From the NCBI RefSeq assembly GCF_020982545.1, contig NZ_JAJKLK010000003.1:248001-312000 (forward strand): a stretch of 64,000 nucleotides of DNA, given 5' to 3'. Of the stretch, positions 45,646-54,065 are shown piece after piece. Numbering within the stretch: position 1 is the first letter of the stretch; every line of letters begins with the position of its first letter. The notes under the pieces are model-generated. The model had not been told where the DNA came from, made no database searches, and was given only the letters and a program-made list of their open reading frames with translations. Source of the stretch: Streptomyces sp. MNU76 (GTDB lineage: Bacteria > Actinomycetota > Actinomycetes > Streptomycetales > Streptomycetaceae). A program made the position numbers and the translations under genes.

Positions 45646-47169
45646 GTGAGCAGCACACTCTTCCGGACGAAGAAGGTGGAGCAGTCCATCCTCGATACCG
45701 AGGAGCCAGAGCACGCGCTCAAGAAATCCTTGTCCGCGCTGGATCTGACCGTCTTCGGCGTCGGTGTCATCATCGGCACCGGCATCTTCGTCCTCACCGG
45801 CACGGTGGCCAAGAACAACGCCGGTCCCGCCGTCGCCCTCGCCTTCGTCGTGGCCGGCGTCGTCTGCGCGCTTGCCGCCCTGTGCTACGCGGAGTTCGCC
45901 TCCACGGTCCCGGTCGCCGGATCCGCGTACACCTTCTCGTACGCCTCCCTCGGGGAACTGCCCGCCTGGATCATCGGCTGGGACCTGGTCCTGGAGTTCG
46001 CGCTGGGGACGGCGGTGGTGGCCGTCGGCTGGTCCGGCTACATCCACTCGCTGATGGACAACGCCGGCTGGGACCTGCCGACCGCGCTCGGCACGAGGGA
46101 CGGGGCCGACGGCTTCGGCTTCGACATCCTCGCCGCCGCGCTCGTCCTGATCCTCACCGCCATCCTCGTGGCCGGCACCAAGCTCTCCGCGCGGGTCACC
46201 TCGGTCGTCGTCGCCATCAAGGTGACCGTCGTCCTCACCGTGATCATCGCGGGCGCCTTCTTCGTCACCGCCGACAACTACGACCCGTTCATCCCCAAGG
46301 CGCAGGAGGTGCCGGCGGGCGACAGTCTCCAGTCCCCGCTGATCCAGCTGATGTTCGGCTGGGCGCCCGCCAACTTCGGGGTGATGGGCATCTTCACGGC
46401 CGCCTCCGTCGTCTTCTTCGCGTTCATCGGCTTCGACGTCGTCGCCACGGCCGCCGAGGAGACGAGGCACCCGCAGCGCGACATGCCCCGGGGCATCCTC
46501 GGCTCCCTGCTGATCTGCACCACGCTGTACGTGGCGGTCTCGATCGTCGTCACCGGCATGCAGCACTACACCGACCTGTCCGTGACCGCGCCGCTCGCCG
46601 ACGCGTTCAAGGCCACCGGGCATCCGTGGTTCGCCGGCTTCATCAGCTTCGGCGCCGCCGTCGGTCTGACGACCGTGTGCATGATCCTGCTGCTCGGTCA
46701 GACCCGGGTGTTCTTCGCGATGAGCCGCGACGGACTGCTGCCGCGCTTCTTCTCCCACGTCCACCCCCGGTTCAAGACCCCCCACCGGCCGACCATCCTG
46801 CTCGGTGTGGTCATCGCGATCGTCGCGGGCTTCACCCCGCTGAGCGAGCTGGCCGAGCTGGTGAACATCGGCACGCTGTTCGCCTTCGTGGTCGTCGCGA
46901 TCGGTGTCGTCATCCTCCGCCGGACCCGACCCGACCTGCACCGCGCGTTCCGCACGCCCTGGGTGCCGGTCGTCCCGATCCTCTCGGTGTGCGCCTCGCT
47001 GTGGCTGATGCTCAACCTGCCCGCCGAGACCTGGCTCCGGTTCGCGGCCTGGATGGCCCTCGGCATCGTCGTCTACTTCGTCTACGGCCGCTCGCACAGC
47101 CGGCTCGCACGTCCCGAGAAGACGCCCGCGGGCGGGGTCGAGGGGCCGCCGGGAGGCGGCACCCCGTAG
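45646..47169 (+). CDS. amino-acid permease of the APC superfamily
   Basis: A 507-aa transporter with about 12-13 hydrophobic helices. The first helix contains the APC signature VGVIIGTGIFVLTG, and the TAAEETRHPQRDMPRGI loop is typical of the cationic amino acid transporter group. Helices contain no unusual insertions. Start: GTG 45646 with GGGAGGT seven bases upstream. An in-frame ATG at 45613 has no comparable site. The downstream tail is Gly/Pro-rich. Amino-acid specificity cannot be read from sequence. Confidence 0.9.
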   Translation: MSSTLFRTKKVEQSILDTEEPEHALKKSLSALDLTVFGVGVIIGTGIFVLTGTVAKNNAGPAVALAFVVAGVVCALAALCYAEFASTVPVAGSAYTFSYASLGELPAWIIGWDLVLEFALGTAVVAVGWSGYIHSLMDNAGWDLPTALGTRDGADGFGFDILAAALVLILTAILVAGTKLSARVTSVVVAIKVTVVLTVIIAGAFFVTADNYDPFIPKAQEVPAGDSLQSPLIQLMFGWAPANFGVMGIFTAASVVFFAFIGFDVVATAAEETRHPQRDMPRGILGSLLICTTLYVAVSIVVTGMQHYTDLSVTAPLADAFKATGHPWFAGFISFGAAVGLTTVCMILLLGQTRVFFAMSRDGLLPRFFSHVHPRFKTPHRPTILLGVVIAIVAGFTPLSELAELVNIGTLFAFVVVAIGVVILRRTRPDLHRAFRTPWVPVVPILSVCASLWLMLNLPAETWLRFAAWMALGIVVYFVYGRSHSRLARPEKTPAGGVEGPPGGGTP

Positions 47170-47555
47170 CCGACGCGCGGGCCCTTGTCCCGCTCTCCGG
47201 CCCCGTACGTCCGGCTTCCGGCGGGAGGCACGAGGCCGGAGGCGTGCCGTGATGCCGGAGCCGGCCAGGCCGTCGCCGTGGGCGATCTGGATCGCGGCGA
47301 ACGCGGCGGCGTCCAGGGCGGTGGCGACGGCGCCCACATGGCCGAACCCGCCGAACTCGCCCGCCAGGCCTAGCTGATGGAGTCGTACGGCGCCCACTGC
47401 GTCTACGCGGGGCCCCAACACGCTCCTCCTGCCCGGCATCGGCACCCTGCACGACCTGCGGCAGGAAGGGCGGGCGGCTGCGTGGCAGTTGGTTCGCGGT
47501 CATCGGGAGACCACCTCCGGGCGGTTCCTCGACCGACGGACCGACGGACGGCTGG
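47170..47555. other. 386-base region, possible gene relic
   Basis: No intact gene is supported. A plus-strand frame with the segments AIWIAANAAA and GIGTLHDLRQEGRAAAWQL reads like a decayed coding region, but I cannot assign it. The codon pattern fades by 47550. Confidence 0.35.
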
Positions 47556-47930
47556 TCAGGCGTCCCCGCGCACTGTCCGCGGTCCGGCCACCTCGGCGCC
47601 CAACTCTCCCACCCTGCACCGCAGTTCACGGTCGGCGGTGACCACGAGGCAGGGGCGGTCGCGCGCCTCCTCGGCGACGAGTTCCACGATGCGGTCGTCA
47701 CCGCTGCCGGGCGCCGCCTCGACCCGTACACCGGGCACCGGCTCCACACCCCGGGCGGCGCCCTCGACGACCATCACGAGCTCGACGGGCCCCTCCCGGC
47801 CGGGAACTCCGTCCCGGGCCAGACGGTCGCGCAGCCGCTCCGCCGCGCCGCGCCGGTCGCGCCACCAGCCGTCGGGGACGGAGCCGACGACATTGGCGGC
47901 GTCGACGATCACGAGCAGAGGCGCGTCCAT
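47556..47930 (-). CDS. NYN/PIN-like nuclease domain protein
   Basis: A 124-aa protein with the NYN/PIN pattern: LLVIVDAANVVGSVPDGWW (first acidic residue), GSGDDRIVELVAEEA (second acidic cluster) and LVVTADRELR (third). Related Streptomyces proteins are often called NTP pyrophosphohydrolase, probably wrongly. The family is expected to cut RNA in a metal-dependent manner. The ATG at 47930 has no convincing ribosome site, so a leaderless transcript is possible. It stands alone between a permease on the other strand and an unrelated divergent gene. Confidence 0.75.
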   Translation of the reverse strand: MDAPLLVIVDAANVVGSVPDGWWRDRRGAAERLRDRLARDGVPGREGPVELVMVVEGAARGVEPVPGVRVEAAPGSGDDRIVELVAEEARDRPCLVVTADRELRCRVGELGAEVAGPRTVRGDA

Positions 47931-48074
47931 GAGGGACAGGGTCGCATGCCGGGCGGCCGGGCCGGGTCGGCGAAACGTTGATCCTATGATGGGGTCCGCT
48001 CGGTCTTCCGCCTGTCGTGCGAGAAGGCGGCCGGGGAGCCGCGCCGAGCGTCATCGGAAGGGGCGGGTCACGTC

Positions 48075-49196
48075 ATGCGGACCGGATCCGGGCGCGGTGC
48101 TGCCCAGGGGGCGGCGGCCGACAACTCGGCGCACGGCGCGAGCGCGCGGCACCGGGCCGAGACCACGCTCGCCGGTTCCTGGCTGGTCCTCGGCAAGGAC
48201 GGCAGGCTCACCGCGTACGCCCGCGCCCGCACGGGGCTGTTGCGCTGGACGCAGACCCGGCCCGGCGGTGCCGAGTGGACCGGGCCGGACCTCTTCCCCG
48301 TGTCGGGGCTGACCGACCTCCACGTCGTGCAGGGCAAGGACACCTATGTGCACTTCCTCGGCCGCCGTGAGGTGCCCAAGACCGAGGGGCCGCCCGCCGT
48401 GGACGTCGTGCACGCCATCCAGTACCAGACCGGACGGCCCGTCACCGAGTGGCGTTCGCTGGGCAATCCGCACAAGGACGCGGCGAAGGCGGCGCGCTTC
48501 GGCAGGCCCACCGGCGCGGTGAGCGCTGGCGGCAACGTCCATGTCTTCGCCCGCAACGCGGGCGGCGGCGTCATGCTGCGCCGGGAGCTGGCGGGCGGCA
48601 AGTGGAGCGCCTGGACCGACCTCAAGGGCCGCGTGGTGCGGGAGCCTGTGGCCGTGGTCGCGTACGCGTCCGGGCACGTCGAGGCGCTGGCCGGCGGCCA
48701 GGACCTGGTCATGCGCTGGACGCAGGAGAAGCCGGACGGGAACTTCGGCCAGGCGCCCACCGTGCCGCTGTCCGTGGCCCCCGGCAGCGCGGTGGGGCTG
48801 GAGACCGGGCCCGACCGGGCGACGTACTACTGGACCGACCCGGAGACCGGAGGCGTCGTCGCGCATCGGCCGGGCGGCCCGGTGATCCCGCTCGACGGGG
48901 CCCCGGCCGAGGGACCGGTCGCCGTGCTGCGGGTGCCGCTCGACGGGTACGACTGCACGGTCCTGGCCCGTCGCGACGGCGAGGGGCGGGTCCTGCTGGC
49001 GGCCTGCGGCACGGAGAACGAGGAGGCCGGGGTCTGCTGGGCGCCGACCCGCGAACGGTGCGTGGGGACGCCGGCGTTGGCCCGGGACGCCCACGGGCGG
49101 GTGGTGCTCGGGGTGATCGACCCGGGGGGCGCGTTGCGCATAGCCCGGCAGAACGACGAGACGGGCCTGGCGTTGGCGCCGTCGGTCGCGGTCTGA
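48075..49196 (+). CDS. uncharacterised propeller-like repeat protein
   Basis: A 373-aa protein without a signal peptide or membrane helix. Repeats of about 45-50 residues with the pattern G-x-V-x-V-F/L-A-R-x-x-x-G and W-S-A-W-T-D-L / WTGPDLFPV (for example GNVHVFARNAGGG, GHVEALAGGQD) suggest a lectin-like beta-propeller of the PLL/tectonin type. Three or four Cys are near the C-terminus (CTVLARR, ACGTENE, CWAPTRERC). The ATG at 48075 has a purine-rich GGAAGGGGCGGG upstream. I do not know its function; conserved orthologues occur, as I recall, in Streptomyces. Confidence 0.7.
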   Translation: MRTGSGRGAAQGAAADNSAHGASARHRAETTLAGSWLVLGKDGRLTAYARARTGLLRWTQTRPGGAEWTGPDLFPVSGLTDLHVVQGKDTYVHFLGRREVPKTEGPPAVDVVHAIQYQTGRPVTEWRSLGNPHKDAAKAARFGRPTGAVSAGGNVHVFARNAGGGVMLRRELAGGKWSAWTDLKGRVVREPVAVVAYASGHVEALAGGQDLVMRWTQEKPDGNFGQAPTVPLSVAPGSAVGLETGPDRATYYWTDPETGGVVAHRPGGPVIPLDGAPAEGPVAVLRVPLDGYDCTVLARRDGEGRVLLAACGTENEEAGVCWAPTRERCVGTPALARDAHGRVVLGVIDPGGALRIARQNDETGLALAPSVAV

Positions 49197-49280
49197 CGGG
49201 GCGTCCGCGCCCGCGTATGCGCCCACGCGTGTCAGCTCACGCCGTATGCGCCCATGCGTCTGCCGGGGGCGCTGGTTGGC

Positions 49281-49335
49281 GGGTGCGGGTTCGTGGAGGG
49301 TTGCTCGCGCAGTTCCCCGCGCCCCTTGCGGGGCC
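49281..49335. repeat. dispersed GC-rich intergenic repeat, copy 2
   Basis: GGGTGCGGGTTCGTGGAGGG followed by CGCGCAGTTCCCCGCGCCCC, the same core as at 36351-36409, between two convergent genes. The CCCCGCGCCCC/GGGGCC tail can form a hairpin that may terminate the plus-strand gene. Confidence 0.65.
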
Positions 49336-49345
49336 GGTACGGGAA

Positions 49346-49375
49346 GAGGGCCCCCGCCCGCAGGCGGAGGCCCTC
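49346..49375 (-). terminator. hairpin after the fatty-acid oxidation operon
   Basis: GAGGGCC-CCC-GCC (49346-49358) pairs imperfectly with GGC-GGA-GGCCCTC (49363-49375), 16 bases beyond the stop codon of the minus-strand oxidation gene. Confidence 0.6.
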
Positions 49376-49390
49376 AGCCGTGTCGATGGG

Positions 49391-51520
49391 TCACGCGGGG
49401 ACCGAAGCCACCCCGGGCTCGAGGAACTTCTTGCCGTTGACCCGCTCGCTGACGCCCTCGCGGTCCAGGTACGGCGTGATGCCGCCCAGGTGGAAGGGCC
49501 AGCCGGCGCCGGTGATCAGGCAGAGGTCGATGTCCTGCGCCTCGGCGACGACACCCTCGTCGAGCATGAGCCCGATCTCCTGGGCGACGGCGTCGAGCAC
49601 ACGGGCCCGCACCTGCTCCTCGGACAGGACGGAGTCGCCCTGCTTGAGGAGGGCCGCGACCTCGGGGTCCAGCTCCGGCTTGCCGGAGTCGTAGACGTAG
49701 AAGCCGCGCTTGCCGGCCTTGACCACGGCCGCCAGGTTCGGGGAGACCGTGAAGCGGTCGGGGAAGGCCCGGTTGAGGGTCTCCGAGACGTGCAGGCCAA
49801 TGGCCGGGCCGACCAGCTCCAGCAGGACCAGCGGCGACATCGGCAGGCCCAGCGGCTCGACCGCCTTCTCGGCGACCTCGACCGGCGTGCCCTCGTCGAT
49901 GACGTTCTGGATCTCGCCCATGAAGCGGGTGAGGATGCGGTTCACGACGAACGCCGGGGCGTCCTTCACCAGGACCGCGGTCTTCTTCAGCTTCTTGGCG
50001 ACGGCGAACGCCGTGGCCAGGGAGGCGTCGTCGGTCTGCTCGCCGCGGACGATCTCCAGGAGCGGGAGGATCGCGACCGGGTTGAAGAAGTGGAAGCCGA
50101 CGACCCGCTCGGGGTTCTTCAGCTTCGACGCCATCTCGGTCACCGACAGCGAGGAGGTGTTGGTGGCGAGGATCGCGTGCGCCGGGGCGACCGCCTCGAC
50201 CTCCGCGAACACCTGCTGCTTGACACCGATCTCCTCGAACACGGCCTCGATGATGAAGTCCGCGTCCGCGAAGCCCTCGGCCTTGTCCAGGACACCGGTG
50301 ACCAGGGCCTTGAGGCGGTTGGCCTTGTCCTGGTTGACCCGGCCCTTGAGCAGCAGCTTGTCGATCTCGGCGTGGACGTAGCCCACACCCTTGTCGACGC
50401 GCTCCTGGTCGATGTCGGTCAGCACGACCGGCACCTCCAGGCGGCGCAGGAAGAGCAGCGCGAGCTGGGAGGCCATCAGACCGGCGCCGACGACACCGAC
50501 CTTGGTGACCGGGCGGGCCAGGTTCTTGTCCGGGGCACCGGCGGGACGCTTGCCGCGCTTCTGCACCAGGTTGAAGGCGTAGATGCCGGCGCGCAGCTCG
50601 CCACCCATGATCAGGTCGGCGAGGGCGACGTCCTCGGCGTCGTAGCCCTGCTGGAGGTCGCCGTTCTTCGCGGCGGCGATGATGTCCAGCGCGCGGTACG
50701 CGGCCGGGGCCGCCCCGTGCACCTTCGAGTCCGCGATGAACCGGCCCCGGGCGACGGCCTGGTCCCAGGCCTCGCCGCGGTCGATCACCGGGCGGTCGAC
50801 GACGATCTCGCCCTTGAGGACGGACGCCGTCCAGATCAGCGACTGCTCCAGGAAGTCCGCGCCCTCGAAGATCGCGTCCGCGATGCCGAGGTCGTAGACC
50901 TGCTCGCCCTTGAGCTGCTTGTTCTGGTTGAGGCTGTTCTCGATGATCACCGAGACGGCCTTGTCGGCACCGATCAGGTTCGGCAGGATCGTGCAGCCGC
51001 CCCAGCCCGGGACCAGGCCCAGGAACACCTCGGGCAGCGAGAACGCCGGGAGGGCCGCGGAGACGGTCCGGTAGGAGCAGTGCAGACCGACCTCGACGCC
51101 ACCGCCCATCGCGGCACCGTTGTAGTACGCGAAGGTCGGCACGGCGAGCGCGGAGAGGCGCTTGAAGACCTCGTGGCCGCCCTTGCCGATGGCGAGCGCG
51201 TGCTCGTGCTCCTTGAGCAGTTCGACGCCCTTGAGGTCGGCGCCGACGGCGAAGATGAACGGCTTGCCGGTGACACCGACACCGACGATCTCGCCGGCCG
51301 CGGCCTCCTTCTCGACCTGGTCGATGGCGGTGTTCAGGTTCGCCAGCGACGCCGGGCCGAAGGTGGTCGGCTTGGTGTGGTCGAAGCCGTTGTCCAGCGT
51401 GATGAGCGCGAAGCGCCCGGCGCCGAACGGCAGGTCGAGGTGGCGTACGTGCGCGGACGTCACGACCTCGTCGGGGAACAGCTCGGCCGCGCCCTTGAGA
51501 AGCTCAGCGGTGGTGCTCAC
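49391..51520 (-). CDS. fadB: fatty-acid oxidation complex alpha subunit (enoyl-CoA hydratase/3-hydroxyacyl-CoA dehydrogenase)
   Basis: The 709-aa bifunctional enzyme hydrates enoyl-CoA and oxidises 3-hydroxyacyl-CoA with NAD+. The hydratase part spans about 10-215 (AVGADLKG, NGAAMGGGVE, VFLGLVPGWGG with both catalytic Glu contexts). The NAD-binding loop VGVVGAGLMASQLA marks the dehydrogenase at about 325, and ATNTSSLSV, GFHFFNPV (catalytic His) and DAPAFVVNRIL follow. GTG 51520 is preceded by GGAGGCGAC at seven bases and overlaps the thiolase stop as GTGA, so the pair is translationally coupled and forms one oxidation module. Confidence 0.95.
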   Translation of the reverse strand: MSTTAELLKGAAELFPDEVVTSAHVRHLDLPFGAGRFALITLDNGFDHTKPTTFGPASLANLNTAIDQVEKEAAAGEIVGVGVTGKPFIFAVGADLKGVELLKEHEHALAIGKGGHEVFKRLSALAVPTFAYYNGAAMGGGVEVGLHCSYRTVSAALPAFSLPEVFLGLVPGWGGCTILPNLIGADKAVSVIIENSLNQNKQLKGEQVYDLGIADAIFEGADFLEQSLIWTASVLKGEIVVDRPVIDRGEAWDQAVARGRFIADSKVHGAAPAAYRALDIIAAAKNGDLQQGYDAEDVALADLIMGGELRAGIYAFNLVQKRGKRPAGAPDKNLARPVTKVGVVGAGLMASQLALLFLRRLEVPVVLTDIDQERVDKGVGYVHAEIDKLLLKGRVNQDKANRLKALVTGVLDKAEGFADADFIIEAVFEEIGVKQQVFAEVEAVAPAHAILATNTSSLSVTEMASKLKNPERVVGFHFFNPVAILPLLEIVRGEQTDDASLATAFAVAKKLKKTAVLVKDAPAFVVNRILTRFMGEIQNVIDEGTPVEVAEKAVEPLGLPMSPLVLLELVGPAIGLHVSETLNRAFPDRFTVSPNLAAVVKAGKRGFYVYDSGKPELDPEVAALLKQGDSVLSEEQVRARVLDAVAQEIGLMLDEGVVAEAQDIDLCLITGAGWPFHLGGITPYLDREGVSERVNGKKFLEPGVASVPA

Positions 51521-52743
51521 TTGTCGCCTCCGGCGTCCTTGTGGTGCGGGTTCTCCCAGATGACGGTGGCGCCCATGCCGAAGCCGACGCACATGGTGGT
51601 GAGGCCGTAGCGGACCTCCGGCTGCTCCTCGAACTGGCGGGCGAGCTGCGTCATCAGACGCACACCCGAGGAGGCCAGCGGGTGACCGAAGGCGATGGCG
51701 CCGCCGTACTGGTTGACGCGCGCGTCGTCGTCGGCGATGCCGTAGTGCTCCAGGAAGGCCAGCACCTGGACGGCGAAGGCCTCGTTGATCTCGAACAGAC
51801 CGATGTCGGAGATCGACAGGCCCGCCTGGGCGAGCGCCTTCTCGGTGGCCGGGATCGGGCCGTAGCCCATGACCTCCGGCTCCACACCCGCGAAGGAGTA
51901 GGAGACCAGGCGCATCTTCACCGGGAGGTTGTTCTCGCGGGCGAAGTCCTCGGACGCGATGAGCGAGGCGGTGGCGCCGTCGTTCAGACCGGCCGCGTTA
52001 CCGGCGGTGACCCGGCCGTGGACCCGGAACGGGGTCTTGAGGCCGGTCAGGTTCTCGATGGTCGTGCCGGGCCGCATCGGCTCGTCGGCGGTGACCAGGC
52101 CCCAGCCCGTCTCACCGGCCTCCGCGTTGGTGCGGCGCACCGAGATCGGCACCAGGTCGGCCTGGATCTTGCCGTTGGCGTACGCCTTGGCGGCCTTCTC
52201 CTGCGAGCGCACGGCGTACTCGTCGGCGCGCTGCTTGGTGATCGTCGGGTACCGGTCGTGCAGGTTCTCGGCGGTCATGCCCATGAACAGGGCGGACTCG
52301 TCGACCAGCTTCTCGCTGACGAACCGCGGGTTCGGGTCGACGCCCTCACCCATCGGGTGGCGGCCCATGTGCTCGACACCACCGGCGATGGCGACCTCGT
52401 AGGCGCCGAAGGCGACGGAACCGGCGACCGAGGTGACGGCGGTCAGGGCGCCGGCGCACATGCGGTCGATGGAGTATCCGGGCACCGACTGCGGCAGACC
52501 GGCGAGGATGCCCGCCGTACGGCCGATGGTGAGGCCCTGGTCACCGATCTGCGTGGTCGCGGCGATGGCGACCTCGTCGATCTTCGCGGGCTCCAGACCG
52601 GGGTTGCGGCGCAGCAGCTCCCGGATCGCCTTCACGACGAGGTCGTCGGCGCGGGTCTCGTGGTAGATGCCCTTCGGGCCCGCCTTGCCGAACGGGGTGC
52701 GGACGCCGTCGACGAAGACGACTTCCTTGACGGTACGAGGCAC
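51517..52743 (-). CDS. fadA: acetyl-CoA acyltransferase (thiolase)
   Basis: The 408-aa thiolase carries out the last step of beta-oxidation. The acyl-Cys is C96 (DRMCAGALTAV), with NEAFAVQV, the His motif AIAFGHPLASSG and the second Cys in TMCVGFGMGA. The family length and order are normal. Translation starts at GTG 52743 behind GGAGGAG. Upstream lie two palindromes (52794-52809 and 52818-52829), likely control points. It is the first gene of the two-gene operon. Confidence 0.95.
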   Translation of the reverse strand: MPRTVKEVVFVDGVRTPFGKAGPKGIYHETRADDLVVKAIRELLRRNPGLEPAKIDEVAIAATTQIGDQGLTIGRTAGILAGLPQSVPGYSIDRMCAGALTAVTSVAGSVAFGAYEVAIAGGVEHMGRHPMGEGVDPNPRFVSEKLVDESALFMGMTAENLHDRYPTITKQRADEYAVRSQEKAAKAYANGKIQADLVPISVRRTNAEAGETGWGLVTADEPMRPGTTIENLTGLKTPFRVHGRVTAGNAAGLNDGATASLIASEDFARENNLPVKMRLVSYSFAGVEPEVMGYGPIPATEKALAQAGLSISDIGLFEINEAFAVQVLAFLEHYGIADDDARVNQYGGAIAFGHPLASSGVRLMTQLARQFEEQPEVRYGLTTMCVGFGMGATVIWENPHHKDAGGDK

Positions 52744-52793
52744 GATGGCTCTCCTCCAGAGGTGCGGGACGGCACTGCTGCGACGCGCAACCG

Positions 52794-52809
52794 CTGAGCG
52801 CGCGCTCAG
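52794..52809. promoter_or_regulatory. 16-bp palindrome upstream of the oxidation operon
   Basis: CTGAGCGCGCGCTCAG is a perfect 16-bp palindrome 51-66 bases before the thiolase start. A second inverted repeat, TACT-TGCG-AGTA, sits just behind it at 52818-52829. Their placement fits a fatty-acid-responsive TetR-type repressor, but I could not match either to a defined operator. Confidence 0.5.
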
Positions 52810-52910
52810 GCCCATGCTACTTGCGAGTAACAGTGCTGCCCACCCCTGGGGGAGGGAGCGGCGAAGGTCACATCGGTTCCCCATGTTACCGCCGGTTACG
52901 CTCGCCCACC

Positions 52911-52979
52911 TCAGGGGCGCGGGGCTGTGTCACCATGCGGCTCCGCCGCGTGGGCGTGACCGGCCCAAACGAACCCGCG
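52911..52979. repeat. dispersed GC-rich intergenic repeat, copy 3 (variant)
   Basis: On the minus strand this has the same GCGGGTTCGT ... CCCCGCGCCCC ends as copies 1 and 2, with an inserted GCGGC/GCCGC stem (CATGCGGCTCCGCCGCGTG) in the middle. It lies between the thiolase promoter and the 3' end of the LacI gene. Confidence 0.65.
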
Positions 52980-52993
52980 GTCCCGTACGGCGC

Positions 52994-54065
52994 TCAGGGG
53001 GCAGTCGCAGTGGACCCTCTCGGAACCAGCACAGGCGTAGCCACCGGATGCGAATCCCCACCCCCACCGATCACCTCGAACAACGTCCGCGCCACCTCCG
53101 CCCCGAACCCATGCACGTCATGACTCATCGCGGACAGCGTCGGCCGCGTCAGCCGGCACAACTGCGAGTCGTCCCACGCCAGCAACGACACATCCTCCGG
53201 CACTCGCACCCCCATCTCCGCCGCCACCGACAAGCCCGCCACCGCCATGATGTCGTTGTCGTAGACGATCGCCGTGGACGATCACCCCCACCCCGGTCAG
53301 CAGCGACCGCGTCGCCCGCGCCCCCGCCTCTCCGGAGAAGTCGGTCGCCACCTGCCGTGCGCCGGCCAGCCGCAACTCCCGGGCCGCCTGGTCGAACGCC
53401 GCCGTACGAATGGCCGTGTGCCCCAGCGCGGCCGCGCCTCCCACCCGCGCGATCCGCCGGTGCCCCAGCGCCGCCAGATACCGCACCGCCTCCGTCACGG
53501 CGGTCGCGTCGTCCGTCCACACCGACGTGAGCCCGCCGGTCAGCGAGGGATGCCCGACGGCCACCGCCGGCACCCCCAGCCGCTCCACCGCGGCCACTCT
53601 GGGGTCGTCCGCGCGGAAGTCGACCAGGATCGACCCGCTGACCTGCCGCCCCCGCCACCACGCGTCCTGGAGCCCCACCTCCTCCTCCAGGTTCCGCACC
53701 AGCCGCAGCAGCAGCGAGCAGGACCGCTCGGTCAGCACGCTCTCCACACCGGAGACGAACTCCATGTAGAACGGTTCGAGCCCGAGTTGCCTGGCGGGCC
53801 GGCAGATCGCCAGCCCCACCACGTCGACCCGCTGACTCGACAGCGACCGCGCCGCCAGGTTGGGTGCCCAGCCGAGCTCCCGCGCCGCCGCGAAGATCCG
53901 GTCCCGTGTGGCGTCGGACAGCCCCGGCTTCCGGTTGAACGCGAGCGACACCGCCCCCTTGGACACCCCGGCGAGTGCCGCGACGTCCTTGATGGTCACG
54001 CGCGGGGTCGGCGCCGGCGGCGGACCGGGCGACGGTGACGGTGGCGGAGTCGGCGAGGTGCTCAT
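52994..54065 (-). pseudogene. LacI-family transcriptional regulator, frameshifted
   Basis: The N-terminus has the LacI HTH (TIKDVAALAGVSKGAVSLAFN, residues about 23-43, split for brevity as TIKDVAALAGVSKG + AVSLAFN) and the sugar-binding core up to RSLLTGVG near 53280. The product then leaves the family pattern, while the next frame restores it as TAIVYDNDIMAVAGLSV and continues to the stop at 52994 (VPEDVSLLAWDDS, TRPTLSAMSHDV). The expected join resembles GVDRPTAIVYDN, which needs two extra bases near 53275-53290 in G and C runs. Intact, it would be about 357 aa. Its start overlaps the GH2 stop by four bases (ATGA), so it is the likely local regulator of beta-mannosidase and its transporter. 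It may be a sequencing error or a real loss. Confidence 0.75.

Noticed and set aside
48449..51610. A plus-strand frame of about 1050 codons running through the propeller-like gene and opposite the oxidation genes
   Set aside because: It crosses two unrelated units and has no family resemblance; shadow of high GC third positions.
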